A stretch of 64,000 nucleotides of DNA from Georgfuchsia toluolica (GCF_907163265.1 NZ_CAJQUM010000001.1:248001-312000), one strand, 5' to 3'; positions 8,601 through 17,070 are shown, numbered from the stretch's first letter. The notes: generated from the letters alone by a model not told the origin. Numbers and translations are program-made.

Positions 8601-11593
8601 AGCAGCAGCCATGTCGCAACAGCGATGACGGGGACCATCCACATCGAACGATACGAGGCGAACAGGCTCGTGCGCTGACAACGTTCGCATTCGAGATTTG
8701 TCTCGTTCGAGGGATTCCATTCGAGCAACCGTTTTTTGCTGGCCAGAATTCGCCAGCAAGTACGGATGATTGCATCGAGGCTGAACCAGGTTTCATAGAG
8801 AAGACAGGCCAGCGTCAGTGCCGACTGCGCCACATGCCGCCCGGCCGATTGCATGACTGCGGCGAGATGCTGCCTTGGCAGTACCTCGTCCGGTTTGCGC
8901 AACAACTCCAGAATCGATGCGGAGAAGGGAGGAATCAGGAGGATACCGATTACCGCCAGGGTCCAGAACCATGCATGCGGGGTTAGAGTCCAGCCCAACA
9001 TCAACAGGAGTGTCAACGCTGCAGGGACAAGGCTGCGCCGCAAATTGTCGAAAATCTTCCATTGCGAGAGTCCCGACAGCGGATTTCTTTCGCGGTTGGC
9101 AGCACTGCCAGGGACGCGTGACAGCAGCCATGAAGCGATCTGCCAATCGCCGCGTATCCAGCGCCGGCGGCGGGCCACGTCCGCGCTGTAGCGGGCCGGG
9201 TATTCCTCATAGAGCGGCACGTCGCTCAACAGCGCAGACCGTACGTAGCAGCCTTCGAGCAGATCGTGGCTGAGGATGCGGTTCTCGGGGAAGCGATCCT
9301 TGAGCGTCAGCTCGAATGCATCAACGTCATAGATGCCTTTGCCGATAAAGGAACCTTCGCAGAATACGTCCTGGTAAACATCGGATATGGCGCGCGTATA
9401 AGGGTCGATGCCGGGCTCGCTGCCGAACAGGCGCGCGTAACGCGAGCGGTTGGTATCCGGCAGGCTTACAGCGACGCGCGGCTGCAGGATGCCGTAACCT
9501 TTGATTACCCGCCTGTTGTCATTGGTGCCGGTGCCAGTCGTCTGGTTGAGGCACGGCTGATTCAGCGGGTGCGCCATCGTGCCGACGAATTGCCGCGCCG
9601 AATCGCGCGGCAGTTGCGTGTCCGTGTCCAGCGTGATGACGTACTTCACCGCCGGCAACACCTCGGTGGTGCCGGCTACCAGCGCAAACTTGTCCTCGCC
9701 GCCGCCGCGCAGCAGCGCATTCAAATCGGCGAGCTTGCCGCGCTTGCGCTCATAACCCATCCATAGGCGGTCCTGCGCGTTCCAGCGGCGCGGCCGATGA
9801 AACAGGAAGAAGGGGTCGCAGTCGGAATGATCCTCCGCATGGCGGTATTTCTGGTTCAGCGCTTCAATGCGTGCCCGGGCCAGTTCCAGCAAGGGCCCAT
9901 CATCGGGCTGTGTTTCCTGTGCTGCATCCCGAAAATCGGTCAACAGTCCGAAGTGCAGCCTGGGATCGCGGTTGGCAAGGAAGCGGACTTCGAGCGCCTC
10001 AATCAGATCCTCTACGCCTTGCTCATTTGTGAGCATGGTGGGAACCACTGTAAGCGTGCGGAATTGCGGCGGGATCCCCGTGGAAAAATCCAGCCGTGGC
10101 AGCGGTTGCGGTGTCGTGAGTAATGTCGAGAACCAGTTGACGAGCGCAACCGCTAACTGGCTGGTGCCCAATGCGGCAATAATTCCAATCGCAGCGAGTA
10201 CCCAGCCGCCGAGTCCGCCAGCCTGTGCCGCATTTGCCTTGACCAGCAAGCCCCAGGTGAAAATCGCCGTCAGCAGCGTTATGGATCCCAGATACAGAGG
10301 CAGTGGAATCTGGCACATGATTTTGTGCGCAGACTCGATTGCCGACCAGCGCACTTCAGCAAATCGTTCAAGCTGCGGCCGGCCCTTGTCAATCAGGTAG
10401 TAGCCAACATGCGCAGCACGTGCGGCGATGCCGGTGCCGTCGTGCGCATCTCCAGCGCTCGCCACGCCGTCGTGCGCGAGCTGAATTGCCTTGCGTGCGA
10501 CGTCGCCTTCCGAGAGCTGGCTGTGTTTGGCGATTTTCTCAACGGCGTGCCGATAGTTGTCGCGCGTCTCGAAATCCATCATGCCATAGACCCCGAACGG
10601 ATCTTCCTGCAGCTTTTGCTCGACGATGCTCATTCTCTCGACGAACTTGCGCCAGTCCATCGCTCCCAGAAAGCGCAGACTGCCGATGCTGTTGCTGATG
10701 GAGACCTGGCTGGCGGCCTGGCTTTGGGTGTCGATCTGGACCAGATGCTCTATCGTCGTGCCTTCCTCGGCAAGCCGTTGCTCGATCCAGGTCAGCGGCA
10801 ACGCCAATGCCGGGCTTTGGCCCTGCAACCTGCGCGCGAATTCGGCGACAAACGGACTCATCATCGGCGGCTTCGAGCGCGCCATATCCGCAATCACGAG
10901 GATCAGGCTCTTCGGGTCCGTCTCCACGATTTCCATCATCCGGTCGGCCCAGTCATCGGCGAGATCGCGGTTATATACGCTAGCGGTGATGCGGGCCGCA
11001 ACGCGGCGCAGGTTCTCGATCAGCGCCAGGCGCAACATGATGGGAATGGCCCACAGTTCACCGAGTTTGAGCGGGGCGACTTTCTGATACGCCGCCACGA
11101 AGTAATCGAGACTTTTCGGGTCTACGCGTCCGTCGCCGTGCGAGATTGCCTCCAATGCAATGTCATACACGCGGGGCAATCCGGCCGATGGACCATGAGC
11201 GAGGCGCGGCAACTCCCTGCTATAACCCTTGGGCAAGTGGCGCTTGGCTGTGCGTATCTGCTCTTCAATCAGATAAAAATTGTCGAGCAGCCATTCCCCG
11301 GCCGGTGTGATCGGGCGATTTCCCGTCACCGTGGCGCTAAGCAGACTGCAGGCGTTGTGCAGAATGCCTTCATTCTCGGCCAGGCGCGCGAGCAGCTGAT
11401 CCGGCGCGGGCTCAAGGCTCAGGCGATGCGCACCTGCCAGTTCCTTGCCATGCTGTTCCATCTGATCGGCGCTGAACAACTCCGCCCGCAGCGGCGCTTC
11501 GTCCGCGGTGTACTGATGCGTCGTGTGCTTGCGGCGCAGGCAGCCCGCCAGATGGCTCAGGACGCTGCGAATGGGGTTACTGTTCAATTTCAA
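2651..11593 (-). CDS. ndvB: cyclic beta-1,2-glucan synthase (NdvB/ChvB type), 2980 residues
   Basis: This giant inner-membrane enzyme makes cyclic beta-1,2-glucans from UDP-glucose for the periplasm. Several membrane segments are visible, e.g. residues ~430-490. A GT84 glycosyltransferase centre follows with VITLDTDTQLPRDSARQF (~650-665). The glycoamylase-like domain has the AHHQGMALL motif near 1604. Two GH94-type modules follow, and the C-terminal one carries the phosphorylase motif GSGDWNDGMNLVG (~2645). The length agrees with Brucella/Agrobacterium homologues (~2800-2870). The start is TTG at 11591-11593, preceded by GGAAGGAAAA. It is transcribed alone, divergent from a BON lipoprotein gene. 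A second glucan system (opgGH) lies at 33.4-37.2 kb. Confidence 0.95.
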   Translation of the reverse strand: MKLNSNPIRSVLSHLAGCLRRKHTTHQYTADEAPLRAELFSADQMEQHGKELAGAHRLSLEPAPDQLLARLAENEGILHNACSLLSATVTGNRPITPAGEWLLDNFYLIEEQIRTAKRHLPKGYSRELPRLAHGPSAGLPRVYDIALEAISHGDGRVDPKSLDYFVAAYQKVAPLKLGELWAIPIMLRLALIENLRRVAARITASVYNRDLADDWADRMMEIVETDPKSLILVIADMARSKPPMMSPFVAEFARRLQGQSPALALPLTWIEQRLAEEGTTIEHLVQIDTQSQAASQVSISNSIGSLRFLGAMDWRKFVERMSIVEQKLQEDPFGVYGMMDFETRDNYRHAVEKIAKHSQLSEGDVARKAIQLAHDGVASAGDAHDGTGIAARAAHVGYYLIDKGRPQLERFAEVRWSAIESAHKIMCQIPLPLYLGSITLLTAIFTWGLLVKANAAQAGGLGGWVLAAIGIIAALGTSQLAVALVNWFSTLLTTPQPLPRLDFSTGIPPQFRTLTVVPTMLTNEQGVEDLIEALEVRFLANRDPRLHFGLLTDFRDAAQETQPDDGPLLELARARIEALNQKYRHAEDHSDCDPFFLFHRPRRWNAQDRLWMGYERKRGKLADLNALLRGGGEDKFALVAGTTEVLPAVKYVITLDTDTQLPRDSARQFVGTMAHPLNQPCLNQTTGTGTNDNRRVIKGYGILQPRVAVSLPDTNRSRYARLFGSEPGIDPYTRAISDVYQDVFCEGSFIGKGIYDVDAFELTLKDRFPENRILSHDLLEGCYVRSALLSDVPLYEEYPARYSADVARRRRWIRGDWQIASWLLSRVPGSAANRERNPLSGLSQWKIFDNLRRSLVPAALTLLLMLGWTLTPHAWFWTLAVIGILLIPPFSASILELLRKPDEVLPRQHLAAVMQSAGRHVAQSALTLACLLYETWFSLDAIIRTCWRILASKKRLLEWNPSNETNLECERCQRTSLFASYRSMWMVPVIAVATWLLLALTKPDALAVAGLILILWFVSPALTWWISRQLPRRMAKLGSEQTIFLQKLARQTWAFFETFVGPEDHWLPPDNFQEQEHPVAGYRSHMRASDLTQPADNFQEHPAAVVAHRTSPTNMGLSLLANLSAYDFGYIPAGQLIERTASALHTMAALERHQGHFYNWYDTQSLQPLPPLYVSSVDSGNLAAHLLTLRPGLLALPDHPIVGIKLFEGLCDTLKIFADATAKLPAAATAGLTQLQKDIDSAYDSRPASIAVMHHWLTRLATSAAVVAASFENNDATKSADAKWWAQALLRQCSSSLDELTLLTPWLAMPAAPGRLNASLDSTAIPTLRELANFEATWLAAIEQRASPDPTHEERAWLSMLRQHASAASSHAKDRIVAIEYLAQQAGALAKMEYGFLYNEARHLLAIGYNVSERRQDASYYDLLASEARLTTFVAIAQGQLPQESWFALGRLLANSSGEPILMSWSGSMFEYLMPLLVMPTYENTLLDQTYAAAVARQIAYGKQRGVAWGMSECGYNAIDAAFNYQYRAFGVPGLGLKRGLAEDLVIAPYASALALMVAPEAACANLQRLAGEGLAGQFGLYEAVDYTPSRLPRGQTSVVVRSFMAHHQGMALLSLAYQLLDRPMQKRFESDPQFQATMLLLQERVPKTTAFYLRVSEFSMPRASEGANEMPVRVLTSANTPIPEVQLLSNSRYHVMVTNAGGGYSRWKDLAVTRWREDSTCDNWGSFCYIRDVASGVFWSNTHQPTLRPAQAFEVIFSEGRAEFRRHDHDYDTHTEIVVSPEDDIELRRVRITNRARTRRTIELTSYAEVVLATPAADADHPAFSNLFVQTEIVAGHKAILCTRRPRSLGEHSPWMFHLMAAHGVSVKEISYETDRMRFIGRGRTVAAPLAMSDSAALSGSAGSVLDPIVAIRYRITLEPEQTATIDMVAGIGASRDAALSLARKYQDRNLADRVIELAWTHTQVVLRQINASEADAQLYGRLASSIIYANSSLRADAGVISRNRRGQSGLWGYAISGDLPIVLLQIGDLANIDLVRQLVQAHAYWRLKGLAVDLVIWNEDRAGYRQLLQEQIMGLIAAGIEAHVIDRPGGIFVRRTEQMSNEDRILVQSVARAIISDRRGTLGEQINRRGLMEARAPHLNLPRFAPTRIHRVELPTAMAVPGFDLLFHNGLGGFTPDGREYVITTAPGQVTPAPWVNVLANPHFGTVISESGFAYTWRENAHEFRLTPWGNDAVSEASGEAFYVRDEESGHFWSPAPLPSRGATPYVTRHGFGYSTFEHMEDDIDTTLRVYVDLEAAIKFSVLKVRNQSGRPRRISATGYVEWVLGDLRPKSAMHVVSEIDPTSGALFARNAYNTEFARHTAFFDSDDANRTYTCDRAEFIGRNGTLRNPAAMSRARLSNKTGAALDPCAAIQMSFELAEGQEREIVFRLGAGHNTEDARQLVQQSRGSAATRGAFEKVRQYWNRTLGAVQVETPDPSLNVLTNGWLIYQTLACRLWARSGYYQSGGAFGFRDQLQDVMALIHAEPALVRKHLLRCAAHQFREGDVQHWWHQTSGRGVRTHCSDDYLWLPLAICRYVISTGDSGVLDESIRFLDGRPVKPDEDSYFDLPGRAEESAALYDHGVRAILRGLNFGEHGLPLMGSGDWNDGMNLVGAEGKGESIWLGFFLYTVLMQFTTLARMHGDTPFAERCQSEAVQLRLNIEANGWDGEWYRRAYFDDGTPLGSAINSECQIDAIAQSWAVLSGAGDPQRSRTAMAAADRRLVRSGDGLIRLLDPPFDKSALNPGYIKGYVPGVRENGGQYTHSAIWTVMAFAALGNSRRAWELFDMINPVNHASTQAKIATYKVEPYVAAADVYAVAPHTGRGGWTWYTGSAGWLYRLILESLLGLRLEVDKLRFAPCLPADWETCKLQYRYRETLYRITVIQDHEHDTGNSIDITVDGIVQRDDFIPLVDDRKEHAVEVRLAAKNITAALSEMVAK

Positions 11594-11856
11594 CTTTCGG
11601 TTTTCCTTCCCTGGCGCGCAATCGCAATGTCTTGGCTCCAGCTAAAGTGGTTACTCGACGTTGGCCGCAGAACATCCTCCAGCCGCAGGCTGATCCCGCC
11701 GGATGTCTTAAGCCAAGTTGATATACCAAGCGGGCCTTATCGCATGCTGACATGAATGGCCAATTTATTACGTGCGCCAACGTACAGAGAAAAATGGGGA
11801 ACTGGAGCAGGGTGACAAGCGGATTGCAATTATTTGCCGTAGTGAAAGAGCTTCAC

Positions 11857-12435
11857 ATGAGGACTCGCCCCAGTTTGATTGTTATGAGTATTGCGCTTGC
11901 AGGCGTGATAGCGTTTTTTATCGCCGGCTGTAACCAGCCTCGGGAAGCGGCTGAGGAGACATTGCCGAACCCCACGGCAAGGGCAAAGATTAACGACAGC
12001 GTGATTACCACCACGGTTAAATTAGCCCTGCTTGCCGAGCCCGGCGTCAACGGCCTGGATTTCAAGGTCGAAACCCGCAAAGGGAAAGTCAAGTTGAGCG
12101 GTTATATCGACAATCAGATGCAAATCGATCGCTTGATTGCCGTCACCCGCGGAGTGCCGGGTGTCAAAGGCATCAAAATTACAGTTAACCCGAAAGCCAC
12201 AGTCAGGATGGCGGGCAACAAAACCAAGGCCAAAACTGTGGCAAGCAGGGTCAAAGCCGTGCGTCTTGCCGTTGCAAGTGCTATGAACCTGGATACTGCT
12301 GTTGCCCTGCGTAAAGATGAAGGCCCTCCCCATGGCTTTGTCGATGATCAGAGTCAGATTGACGACAGCATCGAAATTGCGCGCGGCATCGATGGCATGC
12401 GCAGCATCAGCAATGAAATGAGCAACAGAGAGTAA
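11857..12435 (+). CDS. BON-domain lipoprotein
   Basis: A predicted periplasmic lipoprotein of 192 residues. The chosen ATG at 11857 gives a signal peptide MRTRPSLIVMSIALAGVIAF ending in the lipobox FIAGC, so the cysteine would be lipidated. The longer frame from 11752 would bury this signal. One clear BON domain (NDSVITTTVKLALL ... GKVKLSGYIDNQMQ ... VPGVKGIKI) spans residues ~45-115. A weaker second half (~125-190) looks like a degenerate repeat of it. BON proteins of the OsmY kind bind membranes and are often osmotically induced. That would suit the divergent neighbour ndvB, but this is inference. Confidence 0.85.
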   Translation: MRTRPSLIVMSIALAGVIAFFIAGCNQPREAAEETLPNPTARAKINDSVITTTVKLALLAEPGVNGLDFKVETRKGKVKLSGYIDNQMQIDRLIAVTRGVPGVKGIKITVNPKATVRMAGNKTKAKTVASRVKAVRLAVASAMNLDTAVALRKDEGPPHGFVDDQSQIDDSIEIARGIDGMRSISNEMSNRE

Positions 12436-12474
12436 GCTGGAATTGTCTGATTTGGATGGTTTCAGCATCGCTAA

Positions 12475-12602
12475 TAGTCCGTTCCGGCAAACCGCTTACC
12501 GTTCGCGGTGAGCTTGTCGAACCGCACTTTCCTTGCCACGACTGGCCTTCGACAGGCTCAGGCCGAACGGTTTTATTGGAATCACATTGCCGGAACGGAC
12601 TA
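12475..12602. repeat. nested palindromic element (REP/MITE-like)
   Basis: An outer perfect 16-base inverted repeat, TAGTCCGTTCCGGCAA at 12475-12490 with its complement at 12587-12602, encloses an inner imperfect palindrome. The inner arms are CCGTTCGCGGTGAGCTTGTC (from 12499) and GCCTTCGACAGGCTCAGGCC (from 12545). The inner arms match the widespread CTTCGACAGGCTCAG class of proteobacterial repeats. The outer arms suggest that this repeat inserted into, or is carried by, a larger palindrome. There is no ORF inside. Confidence 0.75.
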
Positions 12603-12741
12603 CTGATGCGGGCGGGCGATTGCCCTCCTGGACGTTCCGGCTTGATTTCAGCGGCGCTATCAGCGAATCTTGAAAGTCGATCGGTCACAAGCTATACATG
12701 GCCAAACAGGGCCGGGATCTGCCGGAAATTTGCAACTGAAA

Positions 12742-13479
12742 ATGGAAACTACCCCAGACATCTTGAGAAATTCGATCGGCCTACAACAGTGCCGCTGGCA
12801 TGCGTTTTCCGATGGGCGGGAGTTGCAACAAGCAGCGATCGAAATGATTACGTCCAGCGCGGCAGAGGCGATTCATGAACGGGGGCAGTTTCATTTCGTG
12901 CTCGCCGGTGGAAGCACGCCGCGCGGAATCTATCACGGCTTATCCGCCGCCCCAACTGATTGGTCCGCGTGGCATATCTATTTCAGCGACGAGCGCTGTT
13001 TGCCGCCCCTTGATCCAGAGCGCAACTCGCGTATGGCCGCCGAGGTTTGGCTCGATCGGGTGCCCATTCCCCAGGCGCAGTTGCACGCTATACGAGGTGA
13101 GCTGGGTGCGCTTCAAGCAAGCCGCATGTATGCTGAAACACTGCGCACTGTCGGCGCATTCGATTTGGTGCTGCTCGGGCTTGGCGAGGACGGTCATACG
13201 GCGAGCCTGTTTCCTGGACATGAATGGGGAATTGTCCCCGGATCGCAAGATACGCTGGCGGTGTACGCTGCACCCAAACTGCCGCCGCAGCGGGTGTCCT
13301 TGAGTGCGACGCGCTTGAGCCGCGCTCGGCAAGTGATGTTTGTGGTCAGCGGCGAGTCCAAACATACGGCGGTCGCCGAATGGCGTGCCGGCAAAAACAT
13401 TCCGGCGCGGGCGATCATGCCGCAAGCGGGTGTCGATGTGCTGGTGGATGCCACGCTGCTCGTGCCGATAGCACACTAG
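12742..13479 (+). CDS. pgl: 6-phosphogluconolactonase
   Basis: Pgl hydrolyses 6-phosphoglucono-delta-lactone to 6-phosphogluconate, the second step of the oxidative pentose phosphate pathway. Family hallmarks are FVLAGGSTPRGIYHGL, WHIYFSDERCLPPLDPERNSR and LVLLGLGEDGHTASLFPGH, all in the right order. The ATG at 12742 gives 245 residues, close to the DevB-type norm (~230-250). An upstream TTG at 12670 would add 24 residues without similarity that I recognise. gnd and zwf follow on the same strand, separated by a palindromic repeat, so the three enzymes of the branch are grouped. Confidence 0.94.
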   Translation: METTPDILRNSIGLQQCRWHAFSDGRELQQAAIEMITSSAAEAIHERGQFHFVLAGGSTPRGIYHGLSAAPTDWSAWHIYFSDERCLPPLDPERNSRMAAEVWLDRVPIPQAQLHAIRGELGALQASRMYAETLRTVGAFDLVLLGLGEDGHTASLFPGHEWGIVPGSQDTLAVYAAPKLPPQRVSLSATRLSRARQVMFVVSGESKHTAVAEWRAGKNIPARAIMPQAGVDVLVDATLLVPIAH

Positions 13480-13526
13480 TACTTAGTCATCACGAATTTG
13501 ATGGATCGGGTTAAAACAAGATTTTT

Positions 13527-13624
13527 CGCCACCAAGACACCAGGGTCACTAAGGTGCACCAAGAACTTCAAATTCAATATTGTTTTTCCCTGGTGATACT
13601 TGGTGTCCTTGGTGCCTTGGTGGT
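13527..13624. repeat. palindromic repeat, CACCAAGACACCAAG family, copy 2
   Basis: The left arm CGCCACCAAGACACCAGGG at 13527-13545 pairs imperfectly with a right arm at 13598-13624 (ACTTGGTGTCCTTGGTGCC and TTGGTGGT). The internal GTGCACCAAG also matches copy 1 at 1530-1640. It lies in the pgl-gnd spacer. Confidence 0.75.
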
Positions 13625-13690
13625 AAGAGATTTTTATGTTATCCATCAGTATCGCTTTGACTGACTACTAGATAAGCAAGGAGGTTCGAG

Positions 13691-14713
13691 ATGCAACTCG
13701 GCATGATCGGATTGGGGCGCATGGGAGCCAGTTTGGTGCGGCGCTTGACGAAGGATGGCCACCACTGCGTCGTCTACGACGTGATCCCGGCTGCTGTGAA
13801 GAAGGTCGCGGGTCGAGGCGTTCGGGGCTCGGCCTCGATCGACGAACTGATTGCCAAGCTGGCCAAGCCGCGCGCGGTCTGGGTCATGGTTCCCGCCGGC
13901 GTGGCTGGCAAGACCATCGAGAAACTGGCCGCGTGCATGGATGCCGGCGACATCATCATCGACGGCGGCAACAGCTATTACCGCGACGATGTTCTGCGCG
14001 CGAAGACGCTCAAGAAGAGCGGCATACACTACGTCGATTGTGGCACCAGCGGCGGGGTGTTCGGACTGGAACGCGGCTACTGTCTGATGATCGGTGGCGA
14101 GAAACGGATCGTCAAACACCTGGACCCGATTTTCAGGAGCATTGCGCCCGGCGTGACAGTCGCGCCGCGCACTCCGGGCAAGCAGGGCACTCCCTCCCCT
14201 GCCGAGCACGGCTATCTGCATTGCGGCCCGACCGGCGCTGGCCATTTCGTCAAGATGGTCCACAACGGCATCGAGTACGGCCTGATGGCGGCTTATGCCG
14301 AAGGCCTGAACATCCTGCGCAACGCCAATGCAGGCAAGCGCGGGCGCGAGACGGATGCCGAAACAGCGCCGCTGCGCGATGCGGAGTATTACCAATATGA
14401 CCTCGATCTGCCGCAAATCACGGAAGTGTGGCGCCGCGGCAGCGTGATCGGATCGTGGCTGCTGGATCTGACTGCCAGTTCGCTCCTCAACGACCCGAGG
14501 CTGGAGGACTATGCCGGCCGCGTCTCGGATTCCGGCGAAGGGCGATGGACCATCGCGGCTGCGCTCGACGAAGCCGTGCCGGTCCCGGTTCTTAGCGCAG
14601 CGCTGTATGAGCGCTTCAGTTCGCGCGATGGAGCCGATTTCGCCAACCGCGTGTTGTCCGCGATGCGCAAGCAGTTTGGCGGGCACGACGAAAAGAAGAA
14701 AGGGGAACGCTGA
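13691..14713 (+). CDS. gnd: 6-phosphogluconate dehydrogenase, decarboxylating (short form)
   Basis: Oxidative decarboxylation of 6-phosphogluconate to ribulose 5-phosphate. At 340 residues it is the short GndA/YqeC-type enzyme, not the 470-residue E. coli form. The Rossmann motif GLGRMG is at residues 7-12. The conserved [12 protein letters not shown] follows, and the active-site segment [14 protein letters not shown] has Lys188. A ribosome binding site AAGGAGG precedes the ATG. The stop is one base before the zwf ATG, so gnd and zwf are probably translated as a pair. Confidence 0.95.
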   Translation: MQLGMIGLGRMGASLVRRLTKDGHHCVVYDVIPAAVKKVAGRGVRGSASIDELIAKLAKPRAVWVMVPAGVAGKTIEKLAACMDAGDIIIDGGNSYYRDDVLRAKTLKKSGIHYVDCGTSGGVFGLERGYCLMIGGEKRIVKHLDPIFRSIAPGVTVAPRTPGKQGTPSPAEHGYLHCGPTGAGHFVKMVHNGIEYGLMAAYAEGLNILRNANAGKRGRETDAETAPLRDAEYYQYDLDLPQITEVWRRGSVIGSWLLDLTASSLLNDPRLEDYAGRVSDSGEGRWTIAAALDEAVPVPVLSAALYERFSSRDGADFANRVLSAMRKQFGGHDEKKKGER

Positions 14714-14714
14714 G

Positions 14715-16124
14715 ATGAACGTCATCAGGCGCGACACGGCGACATCGGATGCGCTGGTACTTTTCGGCGTTACCGGCGATCTCGCACACAAGAAAGTCTT
14801 CCCGGCGCTCTATGCGATGACAAAGCGGGGCGTACTCGACGTTCCGGTGGTAGGCGTCGCTTCCTCGAAGTGGAGTCTGGCGCAGTTGCGCAAACGGGCG
14901 ACAGACAGCATAAGGGCATGCCACGGCAGGATCGATGACCAGTCCGCCTTGCGCCATCTACTCTCCCTGCTGCGTTATGTCGTTGGCAACTATAACGATG
15001 CGGACACTTTCAACGCGCTGAAGCACGCGCTGGGCGACGCCCGGCGCCCAGCCTATTACCTGGCGATTCCGCCTTCGCTGTTTGCACCGGTCATCGAGGG
15101 AATCGGCGCCGCGGGTCTGGCCGAGCACGCACGCGTCATCATCGAAAAACCCTTCGGACGCGATCTGGCCTCGGCGCACGAACTTAATCGCATCGCGCGC
15201 TCTGTGTTTTCAGAAGATTCTATTTTCCGCATCGATCACTTCCTCGGCAAGGAAGCGATCATGAACATCCTCTATTTCCGCTTTGCCAATTCGTTCCTGG
15301 AGCCGATCTGGAACCGCAATTGCGTGGCCAGCGTCCAGATCACGATGGCCGAGGATTTCGGCGTCGGTAGCCGCGGCGCGTTTTATGAAACTGCCGGTTG
15401 CCTGCGCGACGTCATCGAGAACCATTTGTTTCAGATAGTCGCACTGCTGGCGATGGAGCCGCCTGCCTTTAGAGGGTACGGGGCCGTGCACGACGAAAAA
15501 TGCAAGGTGTTCCAGGCCATGCGGCCGCTAACGCCCGCCGACCTGGTATGCGGTCAGTATGCCGGCTACCGGAAGGAACCGGGTGTGGCAAAAAACTCCG
15601 CCGTCGAGACCTACTGCGCACTGCGGCTGTTCATCGATTCGTGGCGCTGGCAGGGTGTGCCGTGGTACCTGCGTTCGGGCAAATGCCTGGCCGAGACCGT
15701 AGCCGAGGTTCTGGTGGAATTGAAGCCGCCGCCGCAGCGCTTGTTCGCCGACTCGGCACCCGCGACCGGCCCGGCCAATTACCTGCGCTTCCGGATCTCC
15801 CCCGGCTCCGCCGTCGCATTGGCCGCCCGCGTCAAACGCGCAGGCAAGGAGTTCGTAGGCGATCAGCGCGAGCTCTACCTGCTCGATGAACGGCCGGGCG
15901 AGGAAGCACCCTATGAGCGACTTCTGGGCGACGCCATGGTTGGCGATGGAGCGCTGTTCGCACGCGAGGATTCAATCGAGGCCGCCTGGGCCGTGGTCGA
16001 CCCGATTCTGACCCGGCATCACCCGGCTGTGCCATACAAAGCCGGCAGCTGGGGGCCCAAACAAGCGGACGCGCTGCTTGCAGGGGGCTGCTGCTGGCAC
16101 AACCCCATGCCGGAACGGGCGTAA
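14715..16124 (+). CDS. zwf: glucose-6-phosphate dehydrogenase
   Basis: Zwf oxidises glucose 6-phosphate to 6-phosphogluconolactone and is the entry step of the pathway completed by pgl and gnd just upstream. The 469-residue protein has the nucleotide-binding [16 protein letters not shown] and the substrate motif RIDHFLGKE (residues 172-180, His175 next to Asp174). [10 protein letters not shown] and [13 protein letters not shown] are also present. The ATG at 14715 is preceded by AAGGGGAACGC. The open frame extends upstream into gnd, but that part is a shadow. It is slightly shorter than most family members, with no motif missing. Confidence 0.95.
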   Translation: MNVIRRDTATSDALVLFGVTGDLAHKKVFPALYAMTKRGVLDVPVVGVASSKWSLAQLRKRATDSIRACHGRIDDQSALRHLLSLLRYVVGNYNDADTFNALKHALGDARRPAYYLAIPPSLFAPVIEGIGAAGLAEHARVIIEKPFGRDLASAHELNRIARSVFSEDSIFRIDHFLGKEAIMNILYFRFANSFLEPIWNRNCVASVQITMAEDFGVGSRGAFYETAGCLRDVIENHLFQIVALLAMEPPAFRGYGAVHDEKCKVFQAMRPLTPADLVCGQYAGYRKEPGVAKNSAVETYCALRLFIDSWRWQGVPWYLRSGKCLAETVAEVLVELKPPPQRLFADSAPATGPANYLRFRISPGSAVALAARVKRAGKEFVGDQRELYLLDERPGEEAPYERLLGDAMVGDGALFAREDSIEAAWAVVDPILTRHHPAVPYKAGSWGPKQADALLAGGCCWHNPMPERA

Positions 16125-16256
16125 ACATCACGGCCGCAGACGACGGGGTATTTCGATAATACGTTGCCCGACAACGACCCGGTGAAAGACAATCTTGACG
16201 CCATTGCCTGGCAGTTCAGCGGCTGACCCTGTCAATAAAGTGACATACACTGCGCT

Positions 16257-16307
16257 ACGCGATTACGAACCAAGGGGTAGGGAGTTTGAATCTCTCCGGG
16301 CGCGCCA
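16257..16307 (+). pseudogene. 3' fragment of a tRNA-Arg(ACG) gene
   Basis: The last ~46 bases fit the 3' half of a proteobacterial tRNA-Arg with anticodon ACG. They show the anticodon loop TTACGAA, the T-arm GGGAG-TTTGAAT-CTCTC, the acceptor strand CGGGCGC, discriminator G and an encoded CCA. The 5' half is missing: no GCGCCCG/TAGCTCAG precedes it, and the anticodon stem no longer pairs. Such 3' tRNA fragments are typical attachment-site scars left by integrases that target tRNA genes. Shorter related ends occur at 16864-16880 and 18993-19016. Confidence 0.65.
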
Positions 16308-16380
16308 CATACAGGCAAGGGCTGATTCCATTGGGAATCCAGCTCTTCTTCATTCAGTTACGCGAGATGAAACTGGGCAC
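16296..16380 (+). repeat. direct repeat copy 1 (tRNA-Arg tail plus downstream flank)
   Basis: About 85 bases starting CGGGCGCGCCACATACA and ending GAGATGAAACTGGGCAC recur at 16870-16954 in the same orientation with scattered changes. The unit comprises the end of tRNA-Arg, a hairpin and a flank, so it looks like a duplicated tRNA downstream region. The two copies bracket the DUF2502 gene. The rest of the 380-base gap after zwf holds nothing else I can identify. Confidence 0.75.
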
Positions 16381-16504
16381 TGACCAAAATCTGATGAGAA
16401 GCACGCCTGCCTATTACAGGCAGTTCTGCAAAAGAATTCACGGTCTTTTCCAAGATATATTTGTATTATTGGCTATCACTACTCGAACTCAATAGGAAAT
16501 CGAA

Positions 16505-16786
16505 ATGAAACGAATGATGATTTTGGTGCTTATGGCCGGACTGCCCCTGTTTTCTCAGGGAAGCGATCTACGGATTAATCTCGATTCACTGCGGATTCAG
16601 AGTGGCAATACCACAATTAGCATTGGCGATCAGGATAAGCGTGGCTACTACTGGGACGGAAATGAATGGCGCGATCCTGTTTATTGGGAGAAGCACCATG
16701 GCAAAGGTAAAGGGCAAGGTCAGGGTCAGGGTCAGGGTCAGGGCTATCATTGCCCACCAGGTCAGGCAAAGAAGGGAAATTGCTGA
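16505..16786 (+). CDS. small secreted DUF2502-like protein
   Basis: A 93-residue exported protein with signal peptide MKRMMILVLMAGLPLFSQG. The middle reads SIGDQDKRGYYWDGNEWRDP followed by YWEKHHGKGKG. This strongly resembles the enterobacterial YpeC/DUF2502 family, which shares the IGDxDxRGYYWDGxxWRD pattern and a basic His-rich tail. The function of the family is unknown. Here the tail holds a five-fold GQ repeat and ends in CPPGQAKKGNC with two cysteines. AGGAAATCG precedes the ATG. It sits between two direct repeats derived from a tRNA-Arg end, which suggests cargo of a mobile element. Confidence 0.75.
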   Translation: MKRMMILVLMAGLPLFSQGSDLRINLDSLRIQSGNTTISIGDQDKRGYYWDGNEWRDPVYWEKHHGKGKGQGQGQGQGQGYHCPPGQAKKGNC

Positions 16787-16869
16787 GACACATCTCGCTA
16801 AGAGGCATACAAGCTACCGCATCAAAACTACCTCTATCCAGTGCCCACAGATGTCCAGATTCATCTTCT

Positions 16870-16954
16870 CGGGCGCGCCACATACAAGAAAGGGCTGATT
16901 CCACAGGGAAATCAGCCCTTATCCATTCCAGTTACGCGAGATGAAACTGGGCAC
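16870..16954 (+). repeat. direct repeat copy 2 (tRNA-Arg tail plus downstream flank)
   Basis: Second copy of the unit at 16296-16380, beginning CGGGCGCGCCACATACAAG and ending GAGATGAAACTGGGCAC. Its tRNA part is shorter and diverged; AGATTCATCTTCT replaces the T-arm. The hairpin is better preserved here than in copy 1. Confidence 0.75.
16890..16920. terminator. hairpin, probable tRNA terminator remnant
   Basis: A perfect 11-base stem, AAGGGCTGATT (16890-16900) and AATCAGCCCTT (16910-16920), with a 9-base loop. It lies 9 bases after a tRNA-Arg-like CCA end, the position expected for a tRNA terminator. There is no clear T-run behind it. In the other copy (16318-16345) the stem is partly degraded. 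Confidence 0.5.
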
Positions 16955-17070
16955 CAGGCCCTTCATCTGGCAGCGGCAACGCAGTATCTGATACCTCGGG
17001 CATGTTCAGGTTGCAGATGTTGCTCGCCCCGATACTGTCAAAGAGATCGGCTATCTGGTCGTGTTATCCG

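Noticed and set aside
3377..11755. Long plus-strand frames opposite the cyclic glucan synthase gene
   Set aside because: Several frames of 200-480 codons exist only because the GC-rich opposite strand lacks stops; none shows a family motif.
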